Below are positions 23,100-33,975 of a DNA stretch of 64,000 nucleotides, piece after piece (position 1 is the first letter of the stretch; every line of letters begins with the position of its first letter). The notes under the pieces were generated by a model, which saw only the letters and a program-made list of their open reading frames with translations, was not told where the DNA came from and searched no databases. The stretch spans positions 619,400 through 683,399 of the forward strand of contig VZTJ01002655.1 of the NCBI GenBank assembly GCA_013397795.1. Direction: 5' to 3'. Both the position numbers and the translations under genes were made by a program. Source of the DNA: Orthonyx spaldingii. Lineage: Eukaryota; Chordata; Aves; Passeriformes; Orthonychidae.

Positions 23100-23510
23100 C
23101 TTAATTTGCGTTAACCCCTTGACTGGAGCGGGTCTGAAGCTCCTGACATGAAGTGCTAATGCATTTAGCATTAAACACACACGCTAAATGCATTAGAATG
23201 ATGCCATGCTAATGGAAGCGTTCAGGGCCTGTCACACAGGCCGAGGATTTGCTTTATTTGGGTGTTTGCTACAAGCAAGGCAGAGCTTCAGCATCAAAGC
23301 CTTGTCAGAAACTTTAATGATCTTTATTTGAAGAAATTGCACTGCACTATCATGCATTTCATTGTTTTTTCTCCCTTTTTTTACCAGCTGAAGCCTGGAG
23401 TTTGAAAGGGTGCTCTAATTAACTTTTTACCACTGATTCGTTGATATGGAATTTATGAGGAACAACAATTTGTTTTGTTACATCTCTGAAGAGGTACCTT
23501 TCGGGTTTAG
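23100..23510. promoter_or_regulatory. candidate conserved element with POU/homeodomain-type inverted repeat
   Basis: A perfect inverted repeat (arms 23156-23169 and 23183-23196, 13-nt loop) has the arm CTAATGCATTTAGC, so each arm carries an ATGCAT core next to a TAAT core. A further ATGCTAAT, an octamer-like variant, follows at 23206-23213. Downstream at about 23460-23480 lies AACAACAATTTGTTTTGTT, which contains opposed SOX-like ACAA/TTGT cores. Such clusters are typical of developmental enhancers. The motifs are seen directly; conservation and activity are inferred. Confidence 0.4.
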
Positions 23511-26500
23511 AATACAAGGAGCTTCCTGAATATTGAATACAACCTTAAGCACTTTAAGAGAAGAGAGTCCTGTGGGGAATGCACTCCTTTTGTACTTGAG
23601 CTCTTGATAAAATATTACTCCTATAATACATTATGAAGTGCACTGTCAGACAAAATACCCAGTTTAATACCCAGTGATACAAGTGTGGTTTGCAGCATGC
23701 AGCACACTTATAGAAACCTCTAAATACTGTTATTCCAATTAACAGATCTCTATATTCTCACATATATCATTGTATCAAACAAACCTCCTAAAATATTCAG
23801 GCTAAGTAACTTCAGAATATATATAAACCTACACACACAAATAGAGTAACATCAGTTTGGAGCCCTGCTCACAGACTGTGCTGGAAATGACTGTGTGACT
23901 GGAAAAGGGACAGGTTATCTCTTATATTTGTGGTGGGGAGGTCACTCTCCAGGTCTGACTGGCTGCTGCAGATCTCATCCTCTCCATTGTTGGGTTATTT
24001 ATCAGCATCACTATGCAAAAACATAATGCTCTGGAGAGTTTGTGTTTCCTTTCTGACTTCGTGCAATTACTCACCTAAGTTGTTAAGAATTAAGCACAAA
24101 TCATGCCCAGAACATGTTCAGTATTGTCCTCTGGACTGCGGGTTGCAGGGGCAATAGAGATTTCAGTTCAGACAGAAGTTGACACCTGATTTAGAGCAGC
24201 CACACAGGCAGATTAGGCAAATGTCTGTGGGAGCAAAATCCAGGGCACTGCAAATGTTCTGCCTGTGACATATTATGAGGTTTGCCCAGAGCAGCAGCAG
24301 CTGCGAGCTGACAGTGGATGACATCTGGATTTCCAGAACAAACCCCCGAATGTTTCTTGTTATTCACAGCTGACGAAGCATCACTAAGACATGCTGCTTT
24401 TGATTTCTACCTGTCAGGCTACATTCCAGCCCCTGTGATGCATCCACCTGGAAAACTCGGAGAGACAATTTTATGATGGGAGAAATAAGACAGCAACTGA
24501 ATCTTTACAAATGAGAAAGCACATGGACTCCTCTGCGCTGTTTCCTCCCAACAGCTTTCCCCATAAGCCATCCAAAGGCAATGCCTTGAGTAAGCTGACT
24601 CCTTGCTTTCTTCCTTAAAATGCTTTTTATGGTGAAATACGTTTCCATGCTCAAGATTCAGCATTAAAAGTCCATGACAAGAGAAAAACACAGAGCTGGA
24701 CTTGCACGGTGCTTGCACTCATTGCCTTTGCTGCCCAACCATCCCTCACCCCACAGTTCTGTGCCAGCCCAGGGAAACCCACGGAGAGCAAACAAAGCTG
24801 CAGCCAGGAGGAGCAGGTAAAGTCAGGCATTGAAATATTTGGTGGGAGGACTCTTCCCCACATCACACAAACCCAGACCAGGGCAGGGGACAGATGCTGT
24901 CCTTTCCTCAGACATAGCAGAGTATCAGGAGGAAGAAGATGTCAGTCTTTCTTACATTCTTAGGCAGAAAATTCTCTGCTGTGTGCAGTCCCCATTTGGA
25001 TGCTTTATTCTCAACCCCACCCAAAATAGAAGGGTTTTGACAGACACTGGCTGGGGCAGGGAGCATCTCACATACCGAGCTTGGCACAACGGGCTCCCTT
25101 CTTGTGGGGCTCTGAAGAACAACCCTAAACACAACCAGTAATAATAATCCCCACTTAAGTTACTGGAGGCATTTTTAGGCTAATGCCCAGCTTAAAAGCA
25201 TAATTCATTCACAACAATGAATAGAGCCAGCAGAGCATCGGCAATAATCCTCTCACATTACAGAAAGCACACTGGGATGTGAGAATAGCACGGTGCCGAT
25301 CACTCCTCGTTCCCAACTGCGAGCTGCAATCTGTGAGATCTCTTTTTCAGCAACCAAAAGCTCCCTGCTCCGTGCAGGCAGGGGGAAAAGATGGAGATGG
25401 ATGCCTTACACCACTGAATTTAAAACCAGGGTGCTTGCTACACACAGAGAAAGCCAAACTTTGGAGATGGTTGGTTCAGAAAGAAAAGGAAGAACCCCCC
25501 ACACCTGCTCATTTCATACCCTGGAGAAGAGTAATTCTGCAAATTCCATGAGTCAGCGTATCATCAAATAGACTGAATAGAGAAGCAGGAGCTCTGAAAA
25601 GGTGTGAATGCTTCAGTAATAATCCCCCTTCACACTCCCTCATCCCTGTTTTCCCTTTCATTAGCAGGCAGAGCGTTCCCCAGGCTGTTTCTTCTATACC
25701 TGCTCTGGTTTCCTCCAGGAATTTCCAGTGTCTGCCTATGGAGCAGCTCCACTGTTTCCCAGTTTTGTGGCCTCTGCTGCATTTCTGCATCAGTAACTCC
25801 TGGGTGTGCAGGAAAAGGAGGCTCCATGGTTCAAGAACCACTAAGATTCACTCCAAATGGGTATGACCAGAGCATGCAGCACTCCTGCTCCCCTCCTGAG
25901 GCACCTCCACAGCCCCTCAGCTCGGGTGCTCACCTCAGAGTGACTCCTGCCACACTGCAACCAATGATTCACATGTGCTGGAGAAATCTAAACCACCGAG
26001 CAACGACTGCAGCTGGGGAAGGCTCTTGTTTTCTCCCAGTCCCAGGTGCTTTCTACCTGCTCCCTTTTGAAATACTGTTTCTAAATAATTCCTATTTTCT
26101 TATGACAGACTCTTCACTCAGCCAGAAAAATCCAGAAATTTATAGATTAATGGCTAAATGCAGCCTCAGGTAAGTGGGTTACAGGAATGGGGTGGCACAG
26201 TGAGATAAATTACAGCTGGTGATGAGGTCTGAGGAGGGGGATGTGCTAACAGAGCACCAGGTTACCACAGGGAACACCCTGCACCCGGTGTAGCCCATGG
26301 CTCTGCAAAAACAGAAGAATAAGATAAAACAAATTGCCCTCCCTGTTTGTAATGCCTAAAAATTCACACTGCATTATTCCACCACATACATTAGCAGTTT
26401 CTAATTTTTTTTTTTTTTCTGAATGGTTTTCATCTGCATTAATTTCTCTTTGTCCTCACTTTACCTTGGGACCAAAAAAGAGGACAAAAGTAGGAGGTCA

Positions 26501-29149
26501 TTAGAAAGTGCAGAGTTCTGAGGATGCTGTGAGGGAAGGGACCAGGAAGGATAATGGGATGCAGGTCTGGTCACCAGTCTGGCAAATGAGGTGGCAACTC
26601 CAGCAGCATTCAGACACAAAGCTGAAAATGCCCTGCAGCACTGAGAAATTCTGCAGACACCACAGAGGAGAGACAGGAGGGATATGCAGCTACAGAGTCT
26701 GTTCTGCTTTTGCAGGGCTAGGAGGGAGCCCATGCCCTATCTTGACAAACTTTCACCCCACAAGTGAGGCAAATCCCAGCAATCCAGAGTACCCAATTTA
26801 CAAAAACTCTGGGCAAGATACATTTTTTGCCAGGAAGAAATCTGAGAGAAAGGAAAATGACAATGGTGTTCTGTGTAAGAAGGCTCCGTGTCTGGTTGTG
26901 GCAGGTCACCTGTGCCAGAGCATAACTGGAAAACCCTTTTTAATTGATTTGTATCATCAATCATTTTCATATTGGCATCAAACCACCAAATCTGGGACTT
27001 CTGTTAATGGCACCTTCTTGGACATGACATGTCAATGGTTCTGCCTGCAAAGCAGCAACCGCAGACAGCACAGCACTGCCACAGACTCAGGCACCTGTAA
27101 AGAGTAATGAAGGGCTTTTGAAAAATGTCATGTAAGCGAGAGACTGATTAAACTTCATGAGGAAAGGGAACATGGGCTGCTTTGGCTAATCACTGCTGCC
27201 TCTCTCTGCCCAAACCCCAGCCCTTCTTTGGGCCAATGAAGGTATATCTGAACGTGTACCTGGAATTAAAGTGATCTGATACACAGCAGTAATTGCTTCC
27301 CCTCACTTTCAGCAAGAAGCTATAGATTAACTTGTTAATTCAAAATGTAGCACCCTGAGCAGTCTTCCCCCTGGGAAGTTTGTTTGATTTGAGAAAGCTC
27401 AGAAATAAACCAGGACAACATTGGTTATTAAACCTATAAGATTTCCTAACGTAAACAAGAATCTGTGCAGGTGCTCCGCGACTTTCTGTTTTAAGTTCCT
27501 AAAGGCTGTGGGCTGAATTTGATGAGGTCAATTCAACAACACAGACATCCTCAGCTGGTTTTTTCTCAAGGAACAAAGAGATATGCATCAGGAAGGGAAA
27601 ATTTACGAAACCGTGTGGATTCACAGACACACAATAAAAAAGCAAATGCAAAGAGATAACAGATTTTGATGCTATCAGAACTTAATCCTGGTTTCTCTGT
27701 GTCTGCATTCCTCCCTCAATACATGACAGACCACTATTCTGATTTTATTCCTTCAAGATCTAAGAAATAGAATGGGAAGAAGGTCATTTAGATCCCTGCA
27801 CCTGGTGGGTTCCTACAGAGGTGCCTCATAGAGTAAGGAGCATCCCTGTGCTAGAGAGTTATGTTAGCTTGAAAAAATATATAATTATTGGCCATCATTT
27901 CCATAGGCAGCAGCTGGAGCCCACAGCACTGCCTGCAGCTCGGTGGTGCCACTGGACAGAGCCAGACACTCCTGGCTGCTGAGGGTGCTTGTCAAGGTAC
28001 AGCTGAAGGGAAGAGCCTTCCCTCTCACACTGCTGCAGTTTATCATTCCTGCCCACCAGCTCTTTAGGGAGATATCCACCCATCTCCACGGTTCTGCTAA
28101 AAATTTGAGGAAATGTACGGCTTCCAGAGCAGAATAAGGGAATTTATTTCTGCTGATAAACCAAACTGAGCTGATGACTTAAGGCACGTCAGCAATGTGA
28201 GAATTAACAAACCCCTGCATCTCTACCTGGGTAATGACTGCTCCCCTCTCCTCTGCTCAGGGGATTCACCCCTCTGCCTGCACACCTGTGCTGAGGATTC
28301 TCTAGGCAGAAATTTAGCTCGTTGCTGTCCTTTGTGTTGGAAAAGGCAAGCAGGAAGAAACAGTCTGGACTTCTTCCATGCATAATCAAGAAAAAAAAAA
28401 AAGAGCACTGGCATTTTCTGGGTTTGTGTCTAAACTTGCAACTGTTATATAAAGCAGATAGGACTGAAATCAGCATTTACAGAAGAAAATGAAAAAGGCA
28501 GAGCTCTCACCGGGTTTGAGCTGTCTGCTGTTTGCAAAGGAAAGGGGGTTATCTGTCTGCTGGTCCCACTGTAGATATAATCCAGACACAATATAGCCAG
28601 ACTTTGGTTGCTAAATCAGGAGCCTATTTTGCATTTGAAGAATACCCACTGTTTGCTCCTCAAACCTGTCCTTTCTCAGAGCCTATATAACATTTTTTGA
28701 GACATAAACCAAGGTGCATGAGAGTGTTGTGCAAGGGCTTGGTCTTTCTCATGACTGATTCAAATCAACACCATGAACTTTTTCTCTTCCTACCTTCATA
28801 TTTCAAGCAAAAACACATCAAAGAACATCAGTTCAATCCTCTCCTTCTCTGATCACCTCTTCTTCTGCCCCTAAATACAGAAATCCCTGCTAAGCATTGC
28901 TTTCTTGATTATCTTCTTGGTTTACATGGAATTTATATCCAGACAATGAATATTTAAGCCCAGCACCATTCAGCACTTCCCTCCCAGCAGGATACAGGGA
29001 ACAGATGATTTTCTTTCTCTCTGCAGCAGTGACTTATCCTGGCTTTCCTTAAAATTAGTGTTTGAAAAATCTCCTCCTGGACTCCATGGGTCTCCAGAGC
29101 CTGTTACACCTTCTGCTCTCTGATCTGGATGGCTTAGAATTACACCAAT
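23511..29149. other. non-coding sequence, no gene seen
   Basis: No exon is supported. The longest open frames outside the CpG island, 25604-26173 (189 codons) and 26508-27107 (199 codons), both plus, are Ser/Pro/Cys-rich without domains, splice context or Kozak support, and have minus-strand rivals. T- and A-runs occur at 26406-26420 and 28389-28402. Confidence 0.5.
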
Positions 29150-29347
29150 CTTGGGTTGGGGTTTTTTTTGTTTGTTTGATTTGGTTTGCAAGGGTTTTTT
29201 TGTTTCCTTGGTTTGGTTTTTTTTTTTTTTTTTTTGTGGTTGGTTTGTTTGGGTTTTTTTGGTTGGTTGGTTGGTTTGGGGTTTTTTGGTTTTGTTTGTT
29301 TGTTTATTGTTTGTTTCTATGGGTTTGGTTTTGTTTGGGTTTTTTTC
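29150..29347. repeat. GT-rich low-complexity tract
   Basis: Nearly pure G/T on the plus strand: T-runs up to about 18, GTTT units, a GGTTGGTTGGTTGG block near 29261-29275, and GGGG/TTTT alternation. It gives a false Phe/Trp/Gly-rich open frame. The same composition occurs in reverse orientation at 45886-46010. Confidence 0.9.
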
Positions 29348-32300
29348 CCATAAAGGTTCAAGTGCTTGTTTAGAGCAAAGCTAAATTAAGGTTAATAGAA
29401 AGATGGTGTTCAGCTAAAGACAGTGGAAGTTAAACAGTGTTCAATTATCCTGCTGAATTGGAGCCTGTGGGACAGGGAGAGCAGGGCAGGGTGCTCAGAA
29501 GAGATCAGCAAGACCTTTAGTGTTGGCTTCATTCACAAATGCATGAGCTAAACCAGCAGCACAATAGTGACTGATTGGTGTTTGTGTTTTAGGAGCAGAA
29601 GACAAAAACCGGCTGGAAACGATCTCATCTCCCGCTTTAAGCTGTTAAATGCATCATCAAGGATTTCTGCATTTCTCCTCAGCATTAGCCAGTGATGGAG
29701 GCTAAAGGGATCATTGATCTGTTTCAATATTGAGAACTGGCTCAGGATATGAGGGAAACATCTCACCACCTTCTCTGCACAAGAATATAAGTGAATTTCA
29801 AGCCCTGCTTGTTAAGCACATACACTGAGACAAAACTTAATTTTCCACCCTCCTTTTTCATATATCTTGATTTTCTCCCCCATTTGTCTCTGGAAATTTC
29901 GGAGTTCATCTCTTCAGCGTTATGAATCAGACCTTAGAGGGCAAGGAGATGAAACCTCGATGATCTAAATTAACCCCTTTGATATTGCAGCTGCTGCCAG
30001 AAATTAGAACAGACCTTATCTCTAGTGTTGCTCTGATTTTGTAATATTTGCCTAATTTTTTTTAGAAATATACTCCTATTAACAATATAATCCAATTAAT
30101 AATTCATTCATAAATTCATTGCAAACAGGGAGATACCAGGGAAATGCCTAAGCAGATTGGTGTTGACCACACAAGCTGAAACATTCTTGTAATTTCTCCA
30201 CAAATGTTTAAAAATGAATGTTTTCTCTGCACCTTCTCCCTGGAATACATCCTGAGGGTTCCTAATTGATTGATAAGCCAGTGCCACCTTTCTCCCCAAA
30301 TAGGCAAGATCCCTCACCTCAAAATTTAGGAAGTATAAAATCATGACCGGCATGATTATGAATATATTTTTCTTTCCTTGTTTTAATACCTCCCACTTCC
30401 TGTCCTCATCTCTTTTGCAGGGTAATATTAATCAGATTTCCAAAAATACCTGCTCTAAACCCTTTCCTTTGTCTTGTGCATCCCCTCCTCCCCTCCACAG
30501 TTTAACACCCTGCACTTGGAGCAGAATTCTCCCCTAGCTACAAATTCTAATATGCCCTGATCTTTCCATTTCTATATCTGATCCCAACTGGAAACAAAAG
30601 CAATTTTACAAATAATAGGGAAGCCTGAGGTTTGGTATGGAAAAGCTGAAATAGGCAAGGGAAGGATGTGATCTTTCTGTGATGCAAATAACGTTCTGCA
30701 TTAAGTGCGTAACCAAAAATAAAGCTCCCTGAGGTAAATTTGCTACTTCAGACAAGAAGAAACATTTTTAGCATATAAACACAGAGTGTGAATTGAAATA
30801 TTTCTCTGTCTCAAAATAACCAGGGATATAATTATTGTGGTTCTTGGGCTCAACTGTGTTTTCCTAAATAGTCCCACTTTCTGCTGCTTGCATTGAAAAT
30901 AGGGGCATGTTTGGGTGTTTGCACAAAGGTAGCACTGTGTGCAATCAATCATAAAATGCAACTGGGAGAAATATTAAACCTTTTAAATACATACATATTT
31001 ATATAAAATAAGAAACACATAAATATAAGACAGTCACGGTAAAAACTGAAAATTCTCGTCTCATCCGCTTTGCATCTAATAATGCAGATTTTCAGAAGTA
31101 ACATGACTGCTTGTAAAAGGTGGGCTGAGAGTCACAAAACTTCATTACATTTTAATAGAGATAAAATTCACTGAGTGACTCAGGGGAAGGGCAGGTTTAA
31201 TAAATAAATATGTTTGAGTGCTTATCTTACCACGAAGCCAATTACTAGATTTGGTGGGTGCAGCTGAATCACGTGAAGGTACAAGATTTTCTGGAGTGAA
31301 GAGCAGAAGAGAACGAGTTGGCTGTACCGTCAGAACTACTTTGATTTTTTAGGCAACTCAGTCTCACAGACAAGACTTGAAGAAAGCTAATATCCAGACA
31401 GAGGACTTGCAGCACCTCTCAGATGAGTCAGTCAGGACCTTTGGAATCTCAGTCTATAACTATTTCTCAGGGCTGAGAATCAATTTAGCCTGTTACCTCT
31501 ATGAGATCTGAGAGAACTTAATGGCCTGTCAGATTTGTCTGAAATTAGCTGAGGCCTTCAAAAGAATGACCAAGAGGTTAAGAATACACAGAGATCTGAC
31601 ACGCCTCACCTTCCTGGAACACCAGACTGAAAATTAAAGTCTCCAGCCTTTCCAATTGCAACCATCCCCAGCTCCAGGAAGGAAGCAGACCCCAGAAAAA
31701 ATAGCCTACAAAGGGAGCCAAAGCAACAGCTTGGAAGGATGACATGTCACAGTCAGCTCATCCAGAGTCACACCCAGACAGATGAACGTGACCATTTAAA
31801 CTCCAACACGTTTGGATTTTAACTCTTCAATTAATGAAGAAGGGTGTGAATCGCGGTTCTGTGCAACTCAGTCTGAGTCGGTCTCGTGCGAGAATCAGTC
31901 CAGAAGGGCCAACATCCGAAACAGTCTCTGCCAGCCCCACGCTCATCCCATTAAGGCAAAGCCAGGAGGAGGAGACCAGTGAGTCCCAGCACAAAATCAG
32001 TCATAGTTTGACTCCTGTGAGCAGCTGAGCAGGAGTTCTCACCTGGACAAAAGTTTTCCGAGGATGTGAAATTTTGCTGATCAACTCAGAGATCCTATAG
32101 GGAACTGTGTGCACATGCTTGACTTCAGTTTTGCAAAACCTTTTACAATTTATATGTTCGGTTTTGGTTTGTTTTGTTTTGTTTTTTTTTCAAACAAGGT
32201 TACAAACTGTAGCCATAAGTGCTGCTGTGTTACTGTCTCCTATATTTACATCAGTTGGGTGCAGTGTTCCCCCTGTCAGGGCAGGTTGTGTATTCTGCAC

Positions 32301-33599
32301 TGTGGTAAGAAAGAGGCTTTTATCTTAACCATATTATTTAAACAAAATCAATGTCATCAAAGATCACAAAGGACATAAATATTATTAAAGTTGTTTTTAA
32401 AGCAAACTAGAGTGTGGGTAATGGTATGTAAATTAAAGTGTACAGGTAAATGTAGAGGAGACTTCCATCAGTTTTTCCTTGAGAGAGACAGCCATTACAA
32501 AATTCCTGACACAATCTCTGGCTGCCTGGTGCTGGCTGCTGCAAGGGAGAGGATTCTGGGTGAAAACGAACACTGAGCTGAGAAAGTACTGACAGTTCTT
32601 GTACTCCAGCAGTCAGACTGCAGAGTTAAAAATCTCCTTAAACCACTCAGCTTTCTTTGATGCATATTCCCCACTCCAAATACCTGTCTCATCATCTGTC
32701 TCACACCAAAGGATACCTTGCCATTCCCTCATTAAAATATAGTAGAAATGGGAATGAGTAAACTCAATATATTTTCATCCTGTTTTTTCAACAAGACCCC
32801 TAGATTCTGATATTGCCTCAGCTATGAGTCACATGCATGGGGCTTGGCTGTGGGTCTGTATTTTAATTCAGAGGTAGTGAGCATCCTTTGCTGAAAGAAA
32901 CTCCTTCTGCAACATGTCAGCAGGAGACAATGTATTCAGCTCCATAATTATGTACTTGGTACAATCACATAGCATTATATACAAAATCACCACACTGCTG
33001 AAAAAAAACCCCAAGCCTGAAATGCTAATTAGTTCACAAATTAACATTGATTTGATTTAATGTTGAAAAAGGGTTTGCAGCTTATACTTATGAGAGAACT
33101 TCACTTTCAGGCATGCTCAGACTCTCCTGTTTTAAATAACACTGCTCAGCCTGTGCCAGGTGCACGGTGGGTTCATTATCTATGTATAAAGAGGTATGAC
33201 TTACTCAAAATAAAATCAGGCACAGACATCCAGCACAATGTCATCCAGCAGTACAATATCCTTTGGGACCGAGCTACCAAGTAAAAGCAGAGTGTAACAA
33301 TCACCTGTCTTTGTGCTGCATCATGTTGAGGAAAGGTGAACAGATCATATTTCCAGTGTAGTGCCCTTTCTTGTCACTGATGTCAGCACTGACAGGTGAA
33401 ATTCAAAATAATAATGCATATTCTAATAACATTTTGCCCTCCTAAGGCACTCCTCATAGAAATATCTCAGCTTTCAAAGTGCACTGATGATTTCAGTCCC
33501 AAACTACTCCTGTGCAGGCAGAGAAATCGTGCCCTCTCCATTCTGTCCTGATTCTGTTCATTCAGGGGGTGTTTTGACATTGACTGAAAGCCAGAGAAA
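29348..33599. other. non-coding sequence, no gene seen
   Basis: AT-rich. A perfect POU octamer ATGCAAAT at 30682-30689 is noted, but one or two are expected by chance. A T-rich run lies at 32166-32190. No exon, RNA gene or named repeat is supported. Confidence 0.5.
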
Positions 33600-33610
33600 A
33601 TGAAGCAGTG

Positions 33611-33691
33611 GGGAGTTCAAAGGAGGATTTTTTAATGAGACAGAGGAGGATTTCAATGGAGGATCTGGGAGTTCAAAGGACGATTTTAATG
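33611..33691. repeat. short imperfect direct repeats
   Basis: GGGAGTTCAAAGGAGGATTT at 33611 recurs, with one change in its core, as GGGAGTTCAAAGGACGATTT at 33667. A third partial unit (GGAGGATTTCAATG) lies between them. This is a small tandem duplication of about 25-57 bp period, with no coding sense. Confidence 0.8.
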
Positions 33692-33711
33692 TTGGAGCTG
33701 GGACAGAGAAC

Positions 33712-33975
33712 ACGACCACTCAAAGCGGCTGCTCCGGCACTGCAGCAGAGGCGACGCTGACCATGGCAGCTCCTCTGGAGCGCAGATTCCAGCCATGCAC
33801 ACGGCTCAGCTCAGCTCAGGAGGGGCTCTGAGAGGAGCTAATGGGGCTGGCAGCTGCCAGTCCTTCTGTGCTGCCTGTCCCCAGAGCAGGAGTGTCCCCT
33901 TGGGCCCCGCACACAGAGCGCTGGCAGCGAGGCCACGCTGGGTGCTCGCGGTTCATGGAGGGGGTGACGCGGCTT
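33712..33975. other. small CpG-rich patch
   Basis: A GC-rich stretch with about a dozen CpGs, including GCGACG near 33751, AGCGAGGCCACG near 33925 and GACGCGGC near 33966, standing out from CpG-poor flanks. It contains TCAGCTCAGCTCAGG micro-repeats. A 60-codon plus-strand and a 70-codon minus-strand open frame overlap here without recognisable domains. It could be a minor or orphan CpG island, an alternative promoter, or a GC-rich repeat. None can be shown. Confidence 0.4.

Noticed and set aside
25604..27107. 189- and 199-codon plus-strand open frames
   Set aside because: No domain, no splice or Kozak context, and competing frames on the opposite strand. Consistent with chance in 64 kb.
29062..29384. 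Phe/Trp/Gly-rich membrane-like open frames
   Set aside because: Artefact of the GT-rich low-complexity tract.
30682..30689. Perfect POU octamer ATGCAAAT
   Set aside because: An 8-mer is expected about twice on two strands in 64 kb; no supporting cluster around it.
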